DNA of 64,000 nucleotides from contig NZ_CP115768.1 in the NCBI RefSeq assembly GCF_027912835.1, forward strand, positions 186,001 through 250,000, read 5' to 3'. The stretch's first letter is position 1, and every line of letters begins with the position of its first letter. The notes beneath the pieces were generated by a model. The model saw only the letters and a list, made by a program, of their open reading frames with translations, did no database searches and was not told where the DNA came from. The stretch is from Paracoccus sediminicola (GTDB lineage Bacteria; Pseudomonadota; Alphaproteobacteria; Rhodobacterales; Rhodobacteraceae). Shown in pieces: positions 1 to 7,752 of this stretch. A program made the translations under genes and the position numbers.

Positions 1-62
1 GAAGATTAGGTTGCGCCGCAATTCCGGGACCGCCGCGTCCCGCTTATCCGAGAGGTCCGATC

Positions 63-389
63 ATGTTTGTCACCCCAGCTTATGCACAGGCCGCCGGCGG
101 AGGCGCGGGCGCCATCGCCCAGTTCATCCCGCTGATCCTGATCTTCGTGATCATGTATTTCCTCATCCTGCGCCCGCAGCAGAAGCGCATGAAGGAGCAT
201 CGCGCCATGGTCGAGGCGCTCAAGCGTGGCGATCAGGTCATCACTCAGGGCGGGCTGATCGGCAAGGTGACCGATGTGAAGGACGATGAGGTCACCGTCG
301 AACTGGCCCAGGGCGTCAAGGTCCGCGTCGTGCGGGCGACCATCGCGCAGGTGGTGAACAAGACCGCGCCAGTCGCTGCCAACTCCTAA
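63..389 (+). CDS. yajC: Sec translocon accessory subunit YajC
   Basis: Small 108-residue inner-membrane protein of the SecDF-YajC complex that assists protein export through SecYEG. The sequence shows one hydrophobic segment at about residues 17-36 (AQFIPLILIFVIMYFLILRP) followed by the typical QQKRMKEH basic stretch and a soluble beta-rich tail with GDQVITQGGLIGKV. The ATG is preceded by GAGAGG about 8 bases upstream. It lies 12 bp ahead of secD, as in most proteobacteria, so the two are probably cotranscribed. Identification rests on motif and context and is firm. Confidence 0.95.
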   Translation: MFVTPAYAQAAGGGAGAIAQFIPLILIFVIMYFLILRPQQKRMKEHRAMVEALKRGDQVITQGGLIGKVTDVKDDEVTVELAQGVKVRVVRATIAQVVNKTAPVAANS

Positions 390-401
390 GGCACCACCGA
401 C

Positions 402-2066
402 ATGCTGGACATCCCGCTCTGGAAACGCGTCCTGATTCTGGGCGTGGTGGTCATCGGCCTGATCTGGGCCATGCCGAATCTGTTCTATGGACGGGTCGAG
501 GCCCATAACGATGCCCTCGCCGCCGCCGAGCAGGCCGGTTTCGCCACCGAGGAACAGCAGGCCGCCATTGACGGCTGGCCGAGCTGGCTGCCGAGCGGTT
601 TGGTCAATCTTGGCCTCGATCTGCGTGGCGGGGCGCATCTTCTGGCCGAGGTGCATGTCGAGGATGTCTATAAATCCCGGATGGATTCGCTCTGGCCCGA
701 GCTGCGCCGCACGCTCGCAGAGGAGCGCGACGTGATCGGTGCCGTGCGCCGTGTCGAAAGCCCTCAGGACCAGCTTCAGGTTCAGATCGAGAATGCCGAC
801 CAGATGGCCCGCGCCGTCGAGGTGGCGCGCGAATTATCCTCGCCCGTCGTATCGATCAGCGGTGCCGGGCAGTCGGATCTGGAATTCACGGCCTCGGGCG
901 ATGTGCTCACGGTTCAGCTTTCCGATGCCGAGAAAGCTGCGACCGATGATCGCACCATCCAGCAATCGCTGGAGATCGTGCGCCGCCGTGTCGATGAGGT
1001 GGGCACCCGCGAGCCGACCATCCAGCGTCAGGGGGCCGACCGTATCCTGATCCAGGTGCCGGGCATCGGATCGGCCGCCGAGTTGAAAGAGCTGATCGGG
1101 ACCACCGCGCAGCTGACCTTCAACCCGGTTGTCGGCACCGGCTCGAATCCCGATGCGCCTGCGGGGCTTGGAAATGTCGTGCTGCCCTCGCAGGAAGATC
1201 CCGACTTCTACTATACCCTCGAAGAAGCGCCGGTCGTCACCGGGGAAGAGCTGACCGACGCCAGCCCCAGCTTTGACCAGAACGGCCAGCCAGCGGTGGA
1301 ATTCCGCTTCAACCCGTCGGGCGCGCGCAAATTCGGCGCCTACACCTCGGCGAATATCGGTCAGCCTTTCGCAATTGTTCTGGACAGCGAGGTGATCTCG
1401 GCCCCGACCATCCGCGATGCGATCACCACCGGCACCGGGATCATCTCCGGCTCGATGAATGTCGATGAATCGACCCAGCTTGCCGTGCTGCTGCGCGCTG
1501 GTGCCCTGCCGGCCGAGCTGACCTTCCTTGAGGAACGCACCATCGGCCCCGAGCTGGGTCAGGACAGCATCGATGCCGGCAAGATCGCCTCGATCGTCGC
1601 GATTATCGGCGTCGTCGCCTATGTCGTGGCGAGCTATGGGATCTTCGGCGTCTTTGCCTCGATCGCGGTCATCACCAACGTGATCCTGATCCTCGCCTTC
1701 ATGTCCGGCATCGGAGCGACTCTGACATTGCCGGGCATCGCCGGGATCGTGCTGACAGTGGGCACGGCGGTCGACGCGAACGTCATCATCTACGAGCGTA
1801 TCCGAGAAGAACTGCGCCGTGGCAAGCGCGTTGCCACCTCGATCGACACCGGCTTCCGCGAGGCGATGTCGGCCATCATCGACGCCAATGTGACCACCTT
1901 CATCGCAGGGCTGGTGATGTTCTTCCTGGGCTCCGGTCCGGTCAAGGGCTTCGCGGTCACGCTGACCATCGGTCTGGTGACCTCGGTCTTCACGGCGATC
2001 TATCTGACCCGGCTGATGATCGTTGCGTGGCTGTCGCGCCGCCGTCCGAAGCAACTGGTTCTGTAA
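402..2066 (+). CDS. secD: Protein translocase subunit SecD
   Basis: Membrane subunit that uses the proton-motive force to drive late steps of Sec-dependent export in the cytoplasmic membrane. The 554 residues show an N-terminal membrane anchor (about 8-26), the conserved GLDLRGGAHLLAEV motif after it, a large periplasmic P1 domain, and a C-terminal block of five membrane segments containing AVDANVIIYERIREELRRG. Length is normal for alphaproteobacteria. It sits between yajC and secF with an 10 bp gap to secF, which indicates one operon. Confidence 0.97.
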   Translation: MLDIPLWKRVLILGVVVIGLIWAMPNLFYGRVEAHNDALAAAEQAGFATEEQQAAIDGWPSWLPSGLVNLGLDLRGGAHLLAEVHVEDVYKSRMDSLWPELRRTLAEERDVIGAVRRVESPQDQLQVQIENADQMARAVEVARELSSPVVSISGAGQSDLEFTASGDVLTVQLSDAEKAATDDRTIQQSLEIVRRRVDEVGTREPTIQRQGADRILIQVPGIGSAAELKELIGTTAQLTFNPVVGTGSNPDAPAGLGNVVLPSQEDPDFYYTLEEAPVVTGEELTDASPSFDQNGQPAVEFRFNPSGARKFGAYTSANIGQPFAIVLDSEVISAPTIRDAITTGTGIISGSMNVDESTQLAVLLRAGALPAELTFLEERTIGPELGQDSIDAGKIASIVAIIGVVAYVVASYGIFGVFASIAVITNVILILAFMSGIGATLTLPGIAGIVLTVGTAVDANVIIYERIREELRRGKRVATSIDTGFREAMSAIIDANVTTFIAGLVMFFLGSGPVKGFAVTLTIGLVTSVFTAIYLTRLMIVAWLSRRRPKQLVL

Positions 2067-2076
2067 GGGGCATATT

Positions 2077-3051
2077 ATGGCATTTCGTCTGAAACTCGTT
2101 CCCGATCAGACCAGCATCAACTTCTTCCGGCTGCAAAAATACACGTTCGGCCTGTCGGCCGTGCTGATGGTTCTGTCGGTGATCCTGCTGCTGACCATGG
2201 GGCTGAATTTCGGCATCGACTTCCGCGGCGGCACGACCATCCGCACCGAGAGCACGACCGATTTCGTCGTTTCGGATTATCGCGATGCGCTGACCGGGCT
2301 CGAGATCGGCGATGTGTCGATCACCGAGGTGTTCGACCCGAGCTTTGGCGAGGATCGCCATGTCGCCCAAGTGCGAATCGGCGCCAGCGAGGGCACCGAG
2401 GCGATGACGCCCGACCAGATCCAGACCGTCGAGGCGGCGCTGACCGAGGTGGACCCGAATGTCAGCTTCGTCGCCGTCGAATCTGTCGGCCCAAAAGTGT
2501 CGAGCGAGTTGATCCGCACCGCGGTCTATGCCGTGCTGGCCGCGTCGCTGGGGATCCTGTTCTATATCTGGATCCGCTTCGAATGGCAGTTCGCTGTGGG
2601 CGGCGTGGTTGCCATCGTGCATGACGTGCTGTTGACCATGGGGATTTTCGCGGCGCTTCAGTTGCGCTTCGATCTGTCCACGATCGCGGCACTGCTGACC
2701 ATTCTCGGCTATTCGATCAACGATACCGTCGTGGTGTTCGACCGGCTGCGCGAGAATCTCATCAAGTTCAAGAACATGCCTCTGGTCGAGGTGATGAATC
2801 TCTCGGTCAACGAGACTCTGTCGCGGACGATCATGACCGCGGTGACGACCTCGATCGCGCTGTTCGCGCTGTTCGCACTCGGCGGCGACGTGATCCGCGG
2901 CTTTGTCTTTGCGATGCTGTGGGGCGTGCTGGTCGGGACCTATTCCTCGATCTATGTCGCGAAGAACATCGTGCTCTGGCTCGGCGTCAAGCGCGACTGG
3001 TCGAAGCCCGACCCTGACAAACTGCCCGACCAGTTCACCGAGCAACCCTGA
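2077..3051 (+). CDS. secF: Protein translocase subunit SecF
   Basis: Partner of SecD in the cytoplasmic membrane; the pair forms a proton-driven export motor. The 324-residue product begins MAFRLKLVPDQT and contains the SecF-type NFGIDFRGGT motif after the first membrane helix, a short periplasmic domain and the membrane block with YSINDTVVVFDRLREN. A frame open further upstream exists, but the ATG at 2077 lies just past the secD stop and gives the usual SecF N-terminus. The stop codon TGA overlaps the ATG of the next gene by one base, implying translational coupling. Confidence 0.97.
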   Translation: MAFRLKLVPDQTSINFFRLQKYTFGLSAVLMVLSVILLLTMGLNFGIDFRGGTTIRTESTTDFVVSDYRDALTGLEIGDVSITEVFDPSFGEDRHVAQVRIGASEGTEAMTPDQIQTVEAALTEVDPNVSFVAVESVGPKVSSELIRTAVYAVLAASLGILFYIWIRFEWQFAVGGVVAIVHDVLLTMGIFAALQLRFDLSTIAALLTILGYSINDTVVVFDRLRENLIKFKNMPLVEVMNLSVNETLSRTIMTAVTTSIALFALFALGGDVIRGFVFAMLWGVLVGTYSSIYVAKNIVLWLGVKRDWSKPDPDKLPDQFTEQP

Positions 3052-3410
3052 TGCAGCTCACCGATGCCAGATACCCGAACGGCGCGCTGCCCGTAGACGG
3101 CTATGGCACCGGGTTCTTCCGGGTCGGCGGCGCGCTTCACGAGGGGCCAGTCATCGTGGCGTCGGATCTTGGCGTTGTCCCCTGGGGCGGTCTTGACGAT
3201 CGCGCGGCGCTGCTGGCGCTGGAAGGCAAGATCGACGTGCTGTTTCTGGGCATGGGCGCGGATATCGCGATACCCTCACGCGAGCTGATCGAGGCGCTCG
3301 ATGCGAAGGGCATCATGGCCGAGCCGATGACGTCGGCTTCGGCGGCGCGCAGCTATAACGTGCTGCTCGCGGAAGGGCGGCGTGTCGGCTGTGCGCTGAT
3401 CCCGATATGA
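3051..3410 (+). CDS. Mth938-like domain protein
   Basis: A 119-residue protein of the Mth938/NDUFAF3-like fold (DUF498), recognised from the core [11 protein letters not shown] and [15 protein letters not shown]. Its bacterial function is not established; mitochondrial relatives help assemble respiratory complex I, which is family knowledge only. The start codon overlaps the secF stop by one base, and its end overlaps the ccmA start by four bases, so it is a translationally coupled bridge between the export genes and the cytochrome c maturation genes. No signal peptide or membrane segment is visible. Confidence 0.85.
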   Translation: MQLTDARYPNGALPVDGYGTGFFRVGGALHEGPVIVASDLGVVPWGGLDDRAALLALEGKIDVLFLGMGADIAIPSRELIEALDAKGIMAEPMTSASAARSYNVLLAEGRRVGCALIPI

Positions 3411-4039
3411 GCCTGCTGGCCGTCCACGATCTCGCCGTTTCTCGCGGCGGGATGCGTGCGGTGGAGGGTCTGAGCTTTCGTCTGGGCAAGGGCGAGGCGC
3501 TGATCCTGCGCGGGCCGAACGGCATCGGCAAGACCACCGTGCTGCGCAGTGTTGCAGGTCTTCAGCATCCGGCGGCGGGTCGGATCGAGATGGACGCCGA
3601 CAGCGTGGCCTATGCTGCCCATGCGGACGGGCTGAAACCGGCGCTGACCCTGCGTGAGAACCTGGAGTTCTGGGCGCGTGTCTTCGGGCGAAGCCACATT
3701 AACCACGCCGTCGAGACCATGCGGCTGACCGATCTTACCGAGCGTCTGGCAGCCACGCTCTCTGCGGGGCAGAAGCGCCGCCTCGGCCTCGCGCGGCTTC
3801 TGGTGACGGGCCGACCGCTCTGGGTGCTGGACGAGCCCACCGTGTCGCTTGACGCGGAATCGGTCGCGCTGTTTTCCGGGATGATTCGCGCCCATCTGGC
3901 TGCGGGCGGTGCTGCCTTGATGGCGACCCACATCGATCTCGGCCTGCCCGAGGCGCGGTTGCTGGATCTGACACCCTATCGCGCAAGGCCGGGCAAAGGA
4001 GAGGCCCGGCCCGCCGGCTTCAACGAGGCTTTCGCGTGA
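3407..4039 (+). CDS. ccmA: Heme ABC exporter ATP-binding protein CcmA
   Basis: Cytoplasmic ATPase of the CcmABCD complex, which releases holo-CcmE during cytochrome c maturation. The 210-residue protein has Walker [10 protein letters not shown] at residues 36-44, an ABC signature variant LSAGQKRR and Walker B LWVLDEPT. It starts ATGA-overlapped with the preceding gene and its own end overlaps ccmB by four bases. It is equivalent to HelA of Rhodobacter capsulatus, where secDF also precedes this cluster. Confidence 0.95.
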   Translation: MSLLAVHDLAVSRGGMRAVEGLSFRLGKGEALILRGPNGIGKTTVLRSVAGLQHPAAGRIEMDADSVAYAAHADGLKPALTLRENLEFWARVFGRSHINHAVETMRLTDLTERLAATLSAGQKRRLGLARLLVTGRPLWVLDEPTVSLDAESVALFSGMIRAHLAAGGAALMATHIDLGLPEARLLDLTPYRARPGKGEARPAGFNEAFA

Positions 4040-4692
4040 TCGCGCTGCTGCTGCGTGACCTGCGCCTTGCAATGCGCGCCGGGGGCGGCTTCGGACTTGG
4101 CGTGGCGTTCTTCCTGATCCTCTGCACGCTGGTTCCCCTTGGCGTCGGCCCCGACGCGGCGACGCTGGCGCCCATCGCGCCCGGCATCCTCTGGGTGGGG
4201 GCGCTTCTGTCCTGCCTGCTGTCGCTCGACCGGATATTTGCGCTCGACCACGAGGACGGGACGCTGGAGCTGCTGGCGACCTCGCCCTTGCCGCTCGAAG
4301 CTGCCATCGCGGTGAAGGCTGCGGCGCATTGGCTCACCACCGGGCTGCCTCTGGTCGTTGCCGCGCCGGTGCTGGGGCTGCTGCTGCACCTGCCGGGCGA
4401 GGCGATGGGGGTGCTGGTCCTGACGCTGCTGACCGGAACGCCCGCCCTCTCGATGCTTGGCGCATTCGGCGCTGCGCTGACCGTCGGCCTGCGCCGGGGC
4501 GGGCTGCTGCTGTCATTGCTGGTGCTGCCGCTTTACGTGCCGACCCTGATCTTCGGGGCAGAGACGCTGCGCCGCCATGTCGAAGGGGTTGAGGCCACGC
4601 AGCCACTGATCTTCCTCGCCGCGATCACCTTGCTGGCGCTGGCGCTTATCCCCTTTGCGGGCGCTGCGGCATTACGTATCAATTTGCGCTAG
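4036..4692 (+). CDS. ccmB: Heme exporter membrane protein CcmB
   Basis: Integral membrane subunit that pairs with CcmA in the cytochrome c maturation ABC complex. The 218-residue sequence is almost entirely hydrophobic, with about six membrane segments, and begins [17 protein letters not shown], typical for the family. LFSLDRIF-like and [16 protein letters not shown] motifs (here [20 protein letters not shown]) support the call. The start overlaps the ccmA stop by four bases. A 39 bp gap precedes ccmC. Confidence 0.95.
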   Translation: MIALLLRDLRLAMRAGGGFGLGVAFFLILCTLVPLGVGPDAATLAPIAPGILWVGALLSCLLSLDRIFALDHEDGTLELLATSPLPLEAAIAVKAAAHWLTTGLPLVVAAPVLGLLLHLPGEAMGVLVLTLLTGTPALSMLGAFGAALTVGLRRGGLLLSLLVLPLYVPTLIFGAETLRRHVEGVEATQPLIFLAAITLLALALIPFAGAAALRINLR

Positions 4693-4731
4693 CCCCTTCA
4701 CCGCATGGCCGCGAAAAGCTAGGACAGCCTC

Positions 4732-5457
4732 ATGTCGATCTGGGAATATGCCAACCCCGTCAAATTCATGCGCGTGTCCGGCGCAATGCTGCCCTATGTC
4801 GCGGGCGGCGCGGCTGTCTGCACTTTGGGGGGGCTGGTCTGGGGGTTCCTGACCCCCGAGGATTACCGTCAGGGCGCCACGGTGAAGATCGTGTTCCTGC
4901 ATGTCCCCGCTGCGCTGATGGCGATCAATTGCTGGCTCATGATGCTGGTCGCCTCGCTGATCTGGATCATCCGCCGCCACCATGTCAGCGCGCTTGCCGC
5001 CAAGGCCGCCGCGCCGATCGGTGCGGTAATGACAGTCATCGCGCTTGTGACCGGTGCGATCTGGGGTCAGCCGATGTGGGGGACATGGTGGGAGTGGGAC
5101 CCGAGATTGACCAGTTTCCTGATCCTGCTTTTTTTTTATATCGGCTATATTGCGCTTTGGTCGGCGGTCGAGGACCCGGACAGCGCCGCCGATCTGACCG
5201 GGGTGCTGTGCCTTGTCGGCTCGGTCTTCGCGCTGCTGTCGCGCTATGCGGTGAATTTCTGGAACCAGGGGCTGCATCAGGGCGCCTCACTTTCCGTCGC
5301 CGAGGGCGAGCGGATGAGCGCCGTCTATCGCTATCCGCTCTATCTCACCATGCTGGGGTTCTTCCTTCTGTTCCTGGCGCTGCTGCTGATCCGCACCCGG
5401 ACCGAGATCCGCATTCGCCGCACCGCTGCCCTGCAAGCCCGCGAGGCCCGCTCATGA
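4732..5457 (+). CDS. ccmC: Heme-handling membrane protein CcmC
   Basis: Inner-membrane protein that loads heme onto the chaperone CcmE in cytochrome c maturation. The 241 residues show six hydrophobic segments and the tryptophan-rich WWD heme-handling motif, here MWGTWWEWDPRLTS, plus the flanking conserved histidines (FLHVPAALMA and NQGLHQGAS). Its stop codon overlaps the ccmD start by four bases. The gene belongs to the ccmABCDG operon. Confidence 0.96.
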   Translation: MSIWEYANPVKFMRVSGAMLPYVAGGAAVCTLGGLVWGFLTPEDYRQGATVKIVFLHVPAALMAINCWLMMLVASLIWIIRRHHVSALAAKAAAPIGAVMTVIALVTGAIWGQPMWGTWWEWDPRLTSFLILLFFYIGYIALWSAVEDPDSAADLTGVLCLVGSVFALLSRYAVNFWNQGLHQGASLSVAEGERMSAVYRYPLYLTMLGFFLLFLALLLIRTRTEIRIRRTAALQAREARS

Positions 5458-5606
5458 TCGAACTCGGGAAATATGCCGGCACCGTGCTGTCCGCCTATGG
5501 GATCAGCCTTGCGCTGCTCGTGGCGATCATCTGGCAGAGCGTCGCCCGCAATGCCCGCGCCCGGCGCGATCTGGATCGGCAGGAGGGCCGCCGCAATGCG
5601 CGTTAA
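5454..5606 (+). CDS. ccmD: Heme exporter protein CcmD
   Basis: A 50-residue single-pass membrane protein of the CcmABCD complex, needed for release of holo-CcmE. It begins MIELGKYAGTVLSAYG, continues through one hydrophobic helix (ISLALLVAIIW) and ends in the basic tail RNARARRDLDRQEGRR, which is the classic CcmD layout. The ATG overlaps the ccmC stop by four bases and its 3' end overlaps ccmG by eleven bases, so it was placed by context as well as by sequence. Confidence 0.9.
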   Translation: MIELGKYAGTVLSAYGISLALLVAIIWQSVARNARARRDLDRQEGRRNAR

Positions 5607-6135
5607 ACCCCTGATGCTGCTGCCGCCGGTGCTGTTCCTATCGCTGGCTCTTGTGTTTCTCTGGGGCATGGGGCGGGACGATCCGAACACATTGCCCTCC
5701 ACCATGATCGGTCGAGCGGCCCCGCCACTGCCAGAGACGACCTTGCCCGGCAACACCCAGCTCACCGACGAGATGCTGGCAAAGCCCGGTGTGAAGCTGG
5801 TGAATTTCTGGGCGAGCTGGTGTCCGCCCTGCCGTGCCGAGCACCCGACGCTGATGGAGCTTTCAGAGCGGATGCCCGTCTATGGCGTCGATCTGAAGGA
5901 TGACGAGGCCGACGCTTTGCGCTTTCTGGATGAAGACGGCAATCCTTTTGCCGCCATCGCCACCGATCCGCGCGGCCGCGCCGCCATCGACTGGGGGGTC
6001 ACGGCCCCGCCCGAGACCTTCATCCTCGACGGGGAAGGCAGGGTGCTCTACCGCCATGCCGGCCCGCTGATCCGCGATGATTACACCAACCGCTTCCTGC
6101 CCGAGCTGGAGAAGGCGCTGGCGGATGAGGGCTGA
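5596..6135 (+). CDS. ccmG: Thiol:disulfide interchange protein CcmG/DsbE
   Basis: Periplasmic membrane-anchored thioredoxin-like reductant that keeps apocytochrome c cysteines reduced (HelX in Rhodobacter). The 179-residue product has an N-terminal membrane anchor (LMLLPPVLFLSLALVFLW) and the active site WCPPC with cysteines 76 and 79, followed by the family motif GVTAPPETFILD. The ATG at 5596 follows an AGGAGG at 5580-5585 and was preferred over upstream starts that would run through ccmD. It is the last gene of the operon; ccmE, ccmF and ccmH are not nearby. Confidence 0.95.
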   Translation: MRVKPLMLLPPVLFLSLALVFLWGMGRDDPNTLPSTMIGRAAPPLPETTLPGNTQLTDEMLAKPGVKLVNFWASWCPPCRAEHPTLMELSERMPVYGVDLKDDEADALRFLDEDGNPFAAIATDPRGRAAIDWGVTAPPETFILDGEGRVLYRHAGPLIRDDYTNRFLPELEKALADEG

Positions 6136-6172
6136 GCGCCACCGTTTGAACTGGCCCTTGGCGGGCGATTTG

Positions 6173-6180
6173 TTAACCAT
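6173..6180 (+). promoter_or_regulatory. Possible CtrA half-site ahead of gnd
   Basis: TTAACCAT, the half-site recognised by the alphaproteobacterial cell-cycle regulator CtrA, lies 64 bp before the gnd start. A 7-bp hairpin (CGTCCCG/CGGGACG, 6191-6213) follows it in the leader and has no T-run. Only one half-site is present and an 8-mer can occur by chance, so regulation is a weak inference. Confidence 0.25.
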
Positions 6181-6243
6181 TGCCACAGACCGTCCCGGCG
6201 CCATCGCGGGACGCAGCGGAAGCACAGGCGGAGGGACAGGCAG

Positions 6244-7677
6244 GTGAGCGACATGGACAACGCCCCGAGGACCGGGCTGATCGGGTTGGGCACGATGGGC
6301 GCCGCTCTGGCGCTGAACATCGCCGAGAAGGGCTATCCCATCGCCGTCTATAACCGCACCGCCAGCGTGACCGACGACTTCGTTTTCGGGGCCGGCGATC
6401 TTTCGGCTCGGCTGACCCCGGCGAAGTCTTTCGAGGAGCTGGTGCACGCGATCAGGCCGCCCCGCACGATCATCCTGATGGTTCCGGCGGGCGAGATCGT
6501 CGATCAGCAAATCGCGGCGCTCTCCCCGCTGCTCGGCGAGGGCGATCTCATCATCGACGCCGGTAATGCGAATTACGCTGATACCGAACGTCGCGCGACC
6601 GCCAGCCGGGACCAGCCCTGGGACTTCATGGGCATCGGCGTCTCGGGCGGCGAGGAAGGCGCGCGGCACGGCCCCTCGATCATGGCCGGCGGAGATGCGG
6701 CGCAGTGGGATCGCATGGGCGGCATGCTGGAAGCAATCTCGGCCAAATACGAGGGCGAGCCCTGCGCCGCGCTCATGGGGCCGGGCGGGGCCGGTCATTT
6801 CGTGAAGATGGTACATAACGGCATCGAATACGCCGATATGCAGATGATCGCGGAAGCCTATGCGCTGATGCGCGACGGGATGAGCCGCGACACCGACCGG
6901 ATCGCCGAGACGTTCGAGACGTGGAACCGCGGTCCGCTCGCCTCGTTCCTGATCGAGGTCTCGGGCATAGTGGCGCGGGCACAGGACCCGATCTCGGGCG
7001 GGCCCATGCTGGATGCGATCCTGGATGCGGCGGGGCAGAAGGGGACCGGCCGCTGGACCGTGATCGAAGCGCAGAAACTGGCGGTCGCTGTCCCGGTCAT
7101 CGAAGCGGCGGTGGTCGGGCGCAATCTTTCGGCGCGGGTCGAGGACCGGGCGAAGGGGGCAGAGACCTTCGGCGCCCTGCCGCAATCGCTGCCGGATGGC
7201 GCGCTCGACACCGATACGCTCGAGGCGGCGCTGATCGCGGGCAAGATCCTCTGCTATGCGCAGGGTTTCGAGATGCTTGCCCGCGCCTCGTCGGAATTCG
7301 GCTGGGATCTGCCAATGGCCGTGATCGCCCGGATCTGGCGAGAGGGCTGCATCATTCGCTCGGACATGCTCAATGACATGGCCACGGCCTTTGAAACTGC
7401 GCCGGATGGCAATCTGATCTTCGCCGCGCCCTTCACCGGATTGCTGCGCGAGCATGAGGCGGCGCTGCGCCAAACCGTCATTGCTGCCACAGGCTCAGGC
7501 ATCGCGGTGCCGGCGCTGTCGGCGGGGCTATCCTGGTTCGATACGATGCGCAGTCCGCGCGGTCCGGCGAACATGATCCAGGCGCAGCGCGATTTCTTCG
7601 GCGCGCATGGCTTCAAGCGGTTGGACGGCAAGGATTCGCCGCATGGCCCGTGGGGCGAAGACGGCGCGCAGCACTGA
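6244..7677 (+). CDS. gnd: 6-phosphogluconate dehydrogenase (decarboxylating)
   Basis: Oxidises 6-phosphogluconate to ribulose 5-phosphate and CO2 with NADP in the oxidative pentose phosphate pathway. The 477-residue protein begins with the Rossmann motif GLIGLGTMGAALALN, contains GVSGGEEGARHGPSIM and the catalytic HFVKMVHNGIEY, and has the length of the long dimeric form. The start is GTG, chosen because a strong GGAGGGA lies about 9 bases upstream and it places the Rossmann motif at the usual distance. It is monocistronic by appearance and convergent with the uvrD-type gene. Confidence 0.95.
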   Translation: MSDMDNAPRTGLIGLGTMGAALALNIAEKGYPIAVYNRTASVTDDFVFGAGDLSARLTPAKSFEELVHAIRPPRTIILMVPAGEIVDQQIAALSPLLGEGDLIIDAGNANYADTERRATASRDQPWDFMGIGVSGGEEGARHGPSIMAGGDAAQWDRMGGMLEAISAKYEGEPCAALMGPGGAGHFVKMVHNGIEYADMQMIAEAYALMRDGMSRDTDRIAETFETWNRGPLASFLIEVSGIVARAQDPISGGPMLDAILDAAGQKGTGRWTVIEAQKLAVAVPVIEAAVVGRNLSARVEDRAKGAETFGALPQSLPDGALDTDTLEAALIAGKILCYAQGFEMLARASSEFGWDLPMAVIARIWREGCIIRSDMLNDMATAFETAPDGNLIFAAPFTGLLREHEAALRQTVIAATGSGIAVPALSAGLSWFDTMRSPRGPANMIQAQRDFFGAHGFKRLDGKDSPHGPWGEDGAQH

Positions 7678-7752
7678 AAGTGCGGGGCTGGTCGCAATGC
7701 GCGGCTCGGCCCGGCCCCGAAGGCCACGGTCGCGTCTCGACCATGCAGCGCG

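Noticed and set aside
3407..6135. Cytochrome c maturation cluster looks incomplete (no ccmE, ccmF, ccmH)
   Set aside because: In Rhodobacter-type alphaproteobacteria ccmABCDG is commonly separate from the other ccm genes, so this is not taken as a deletion.
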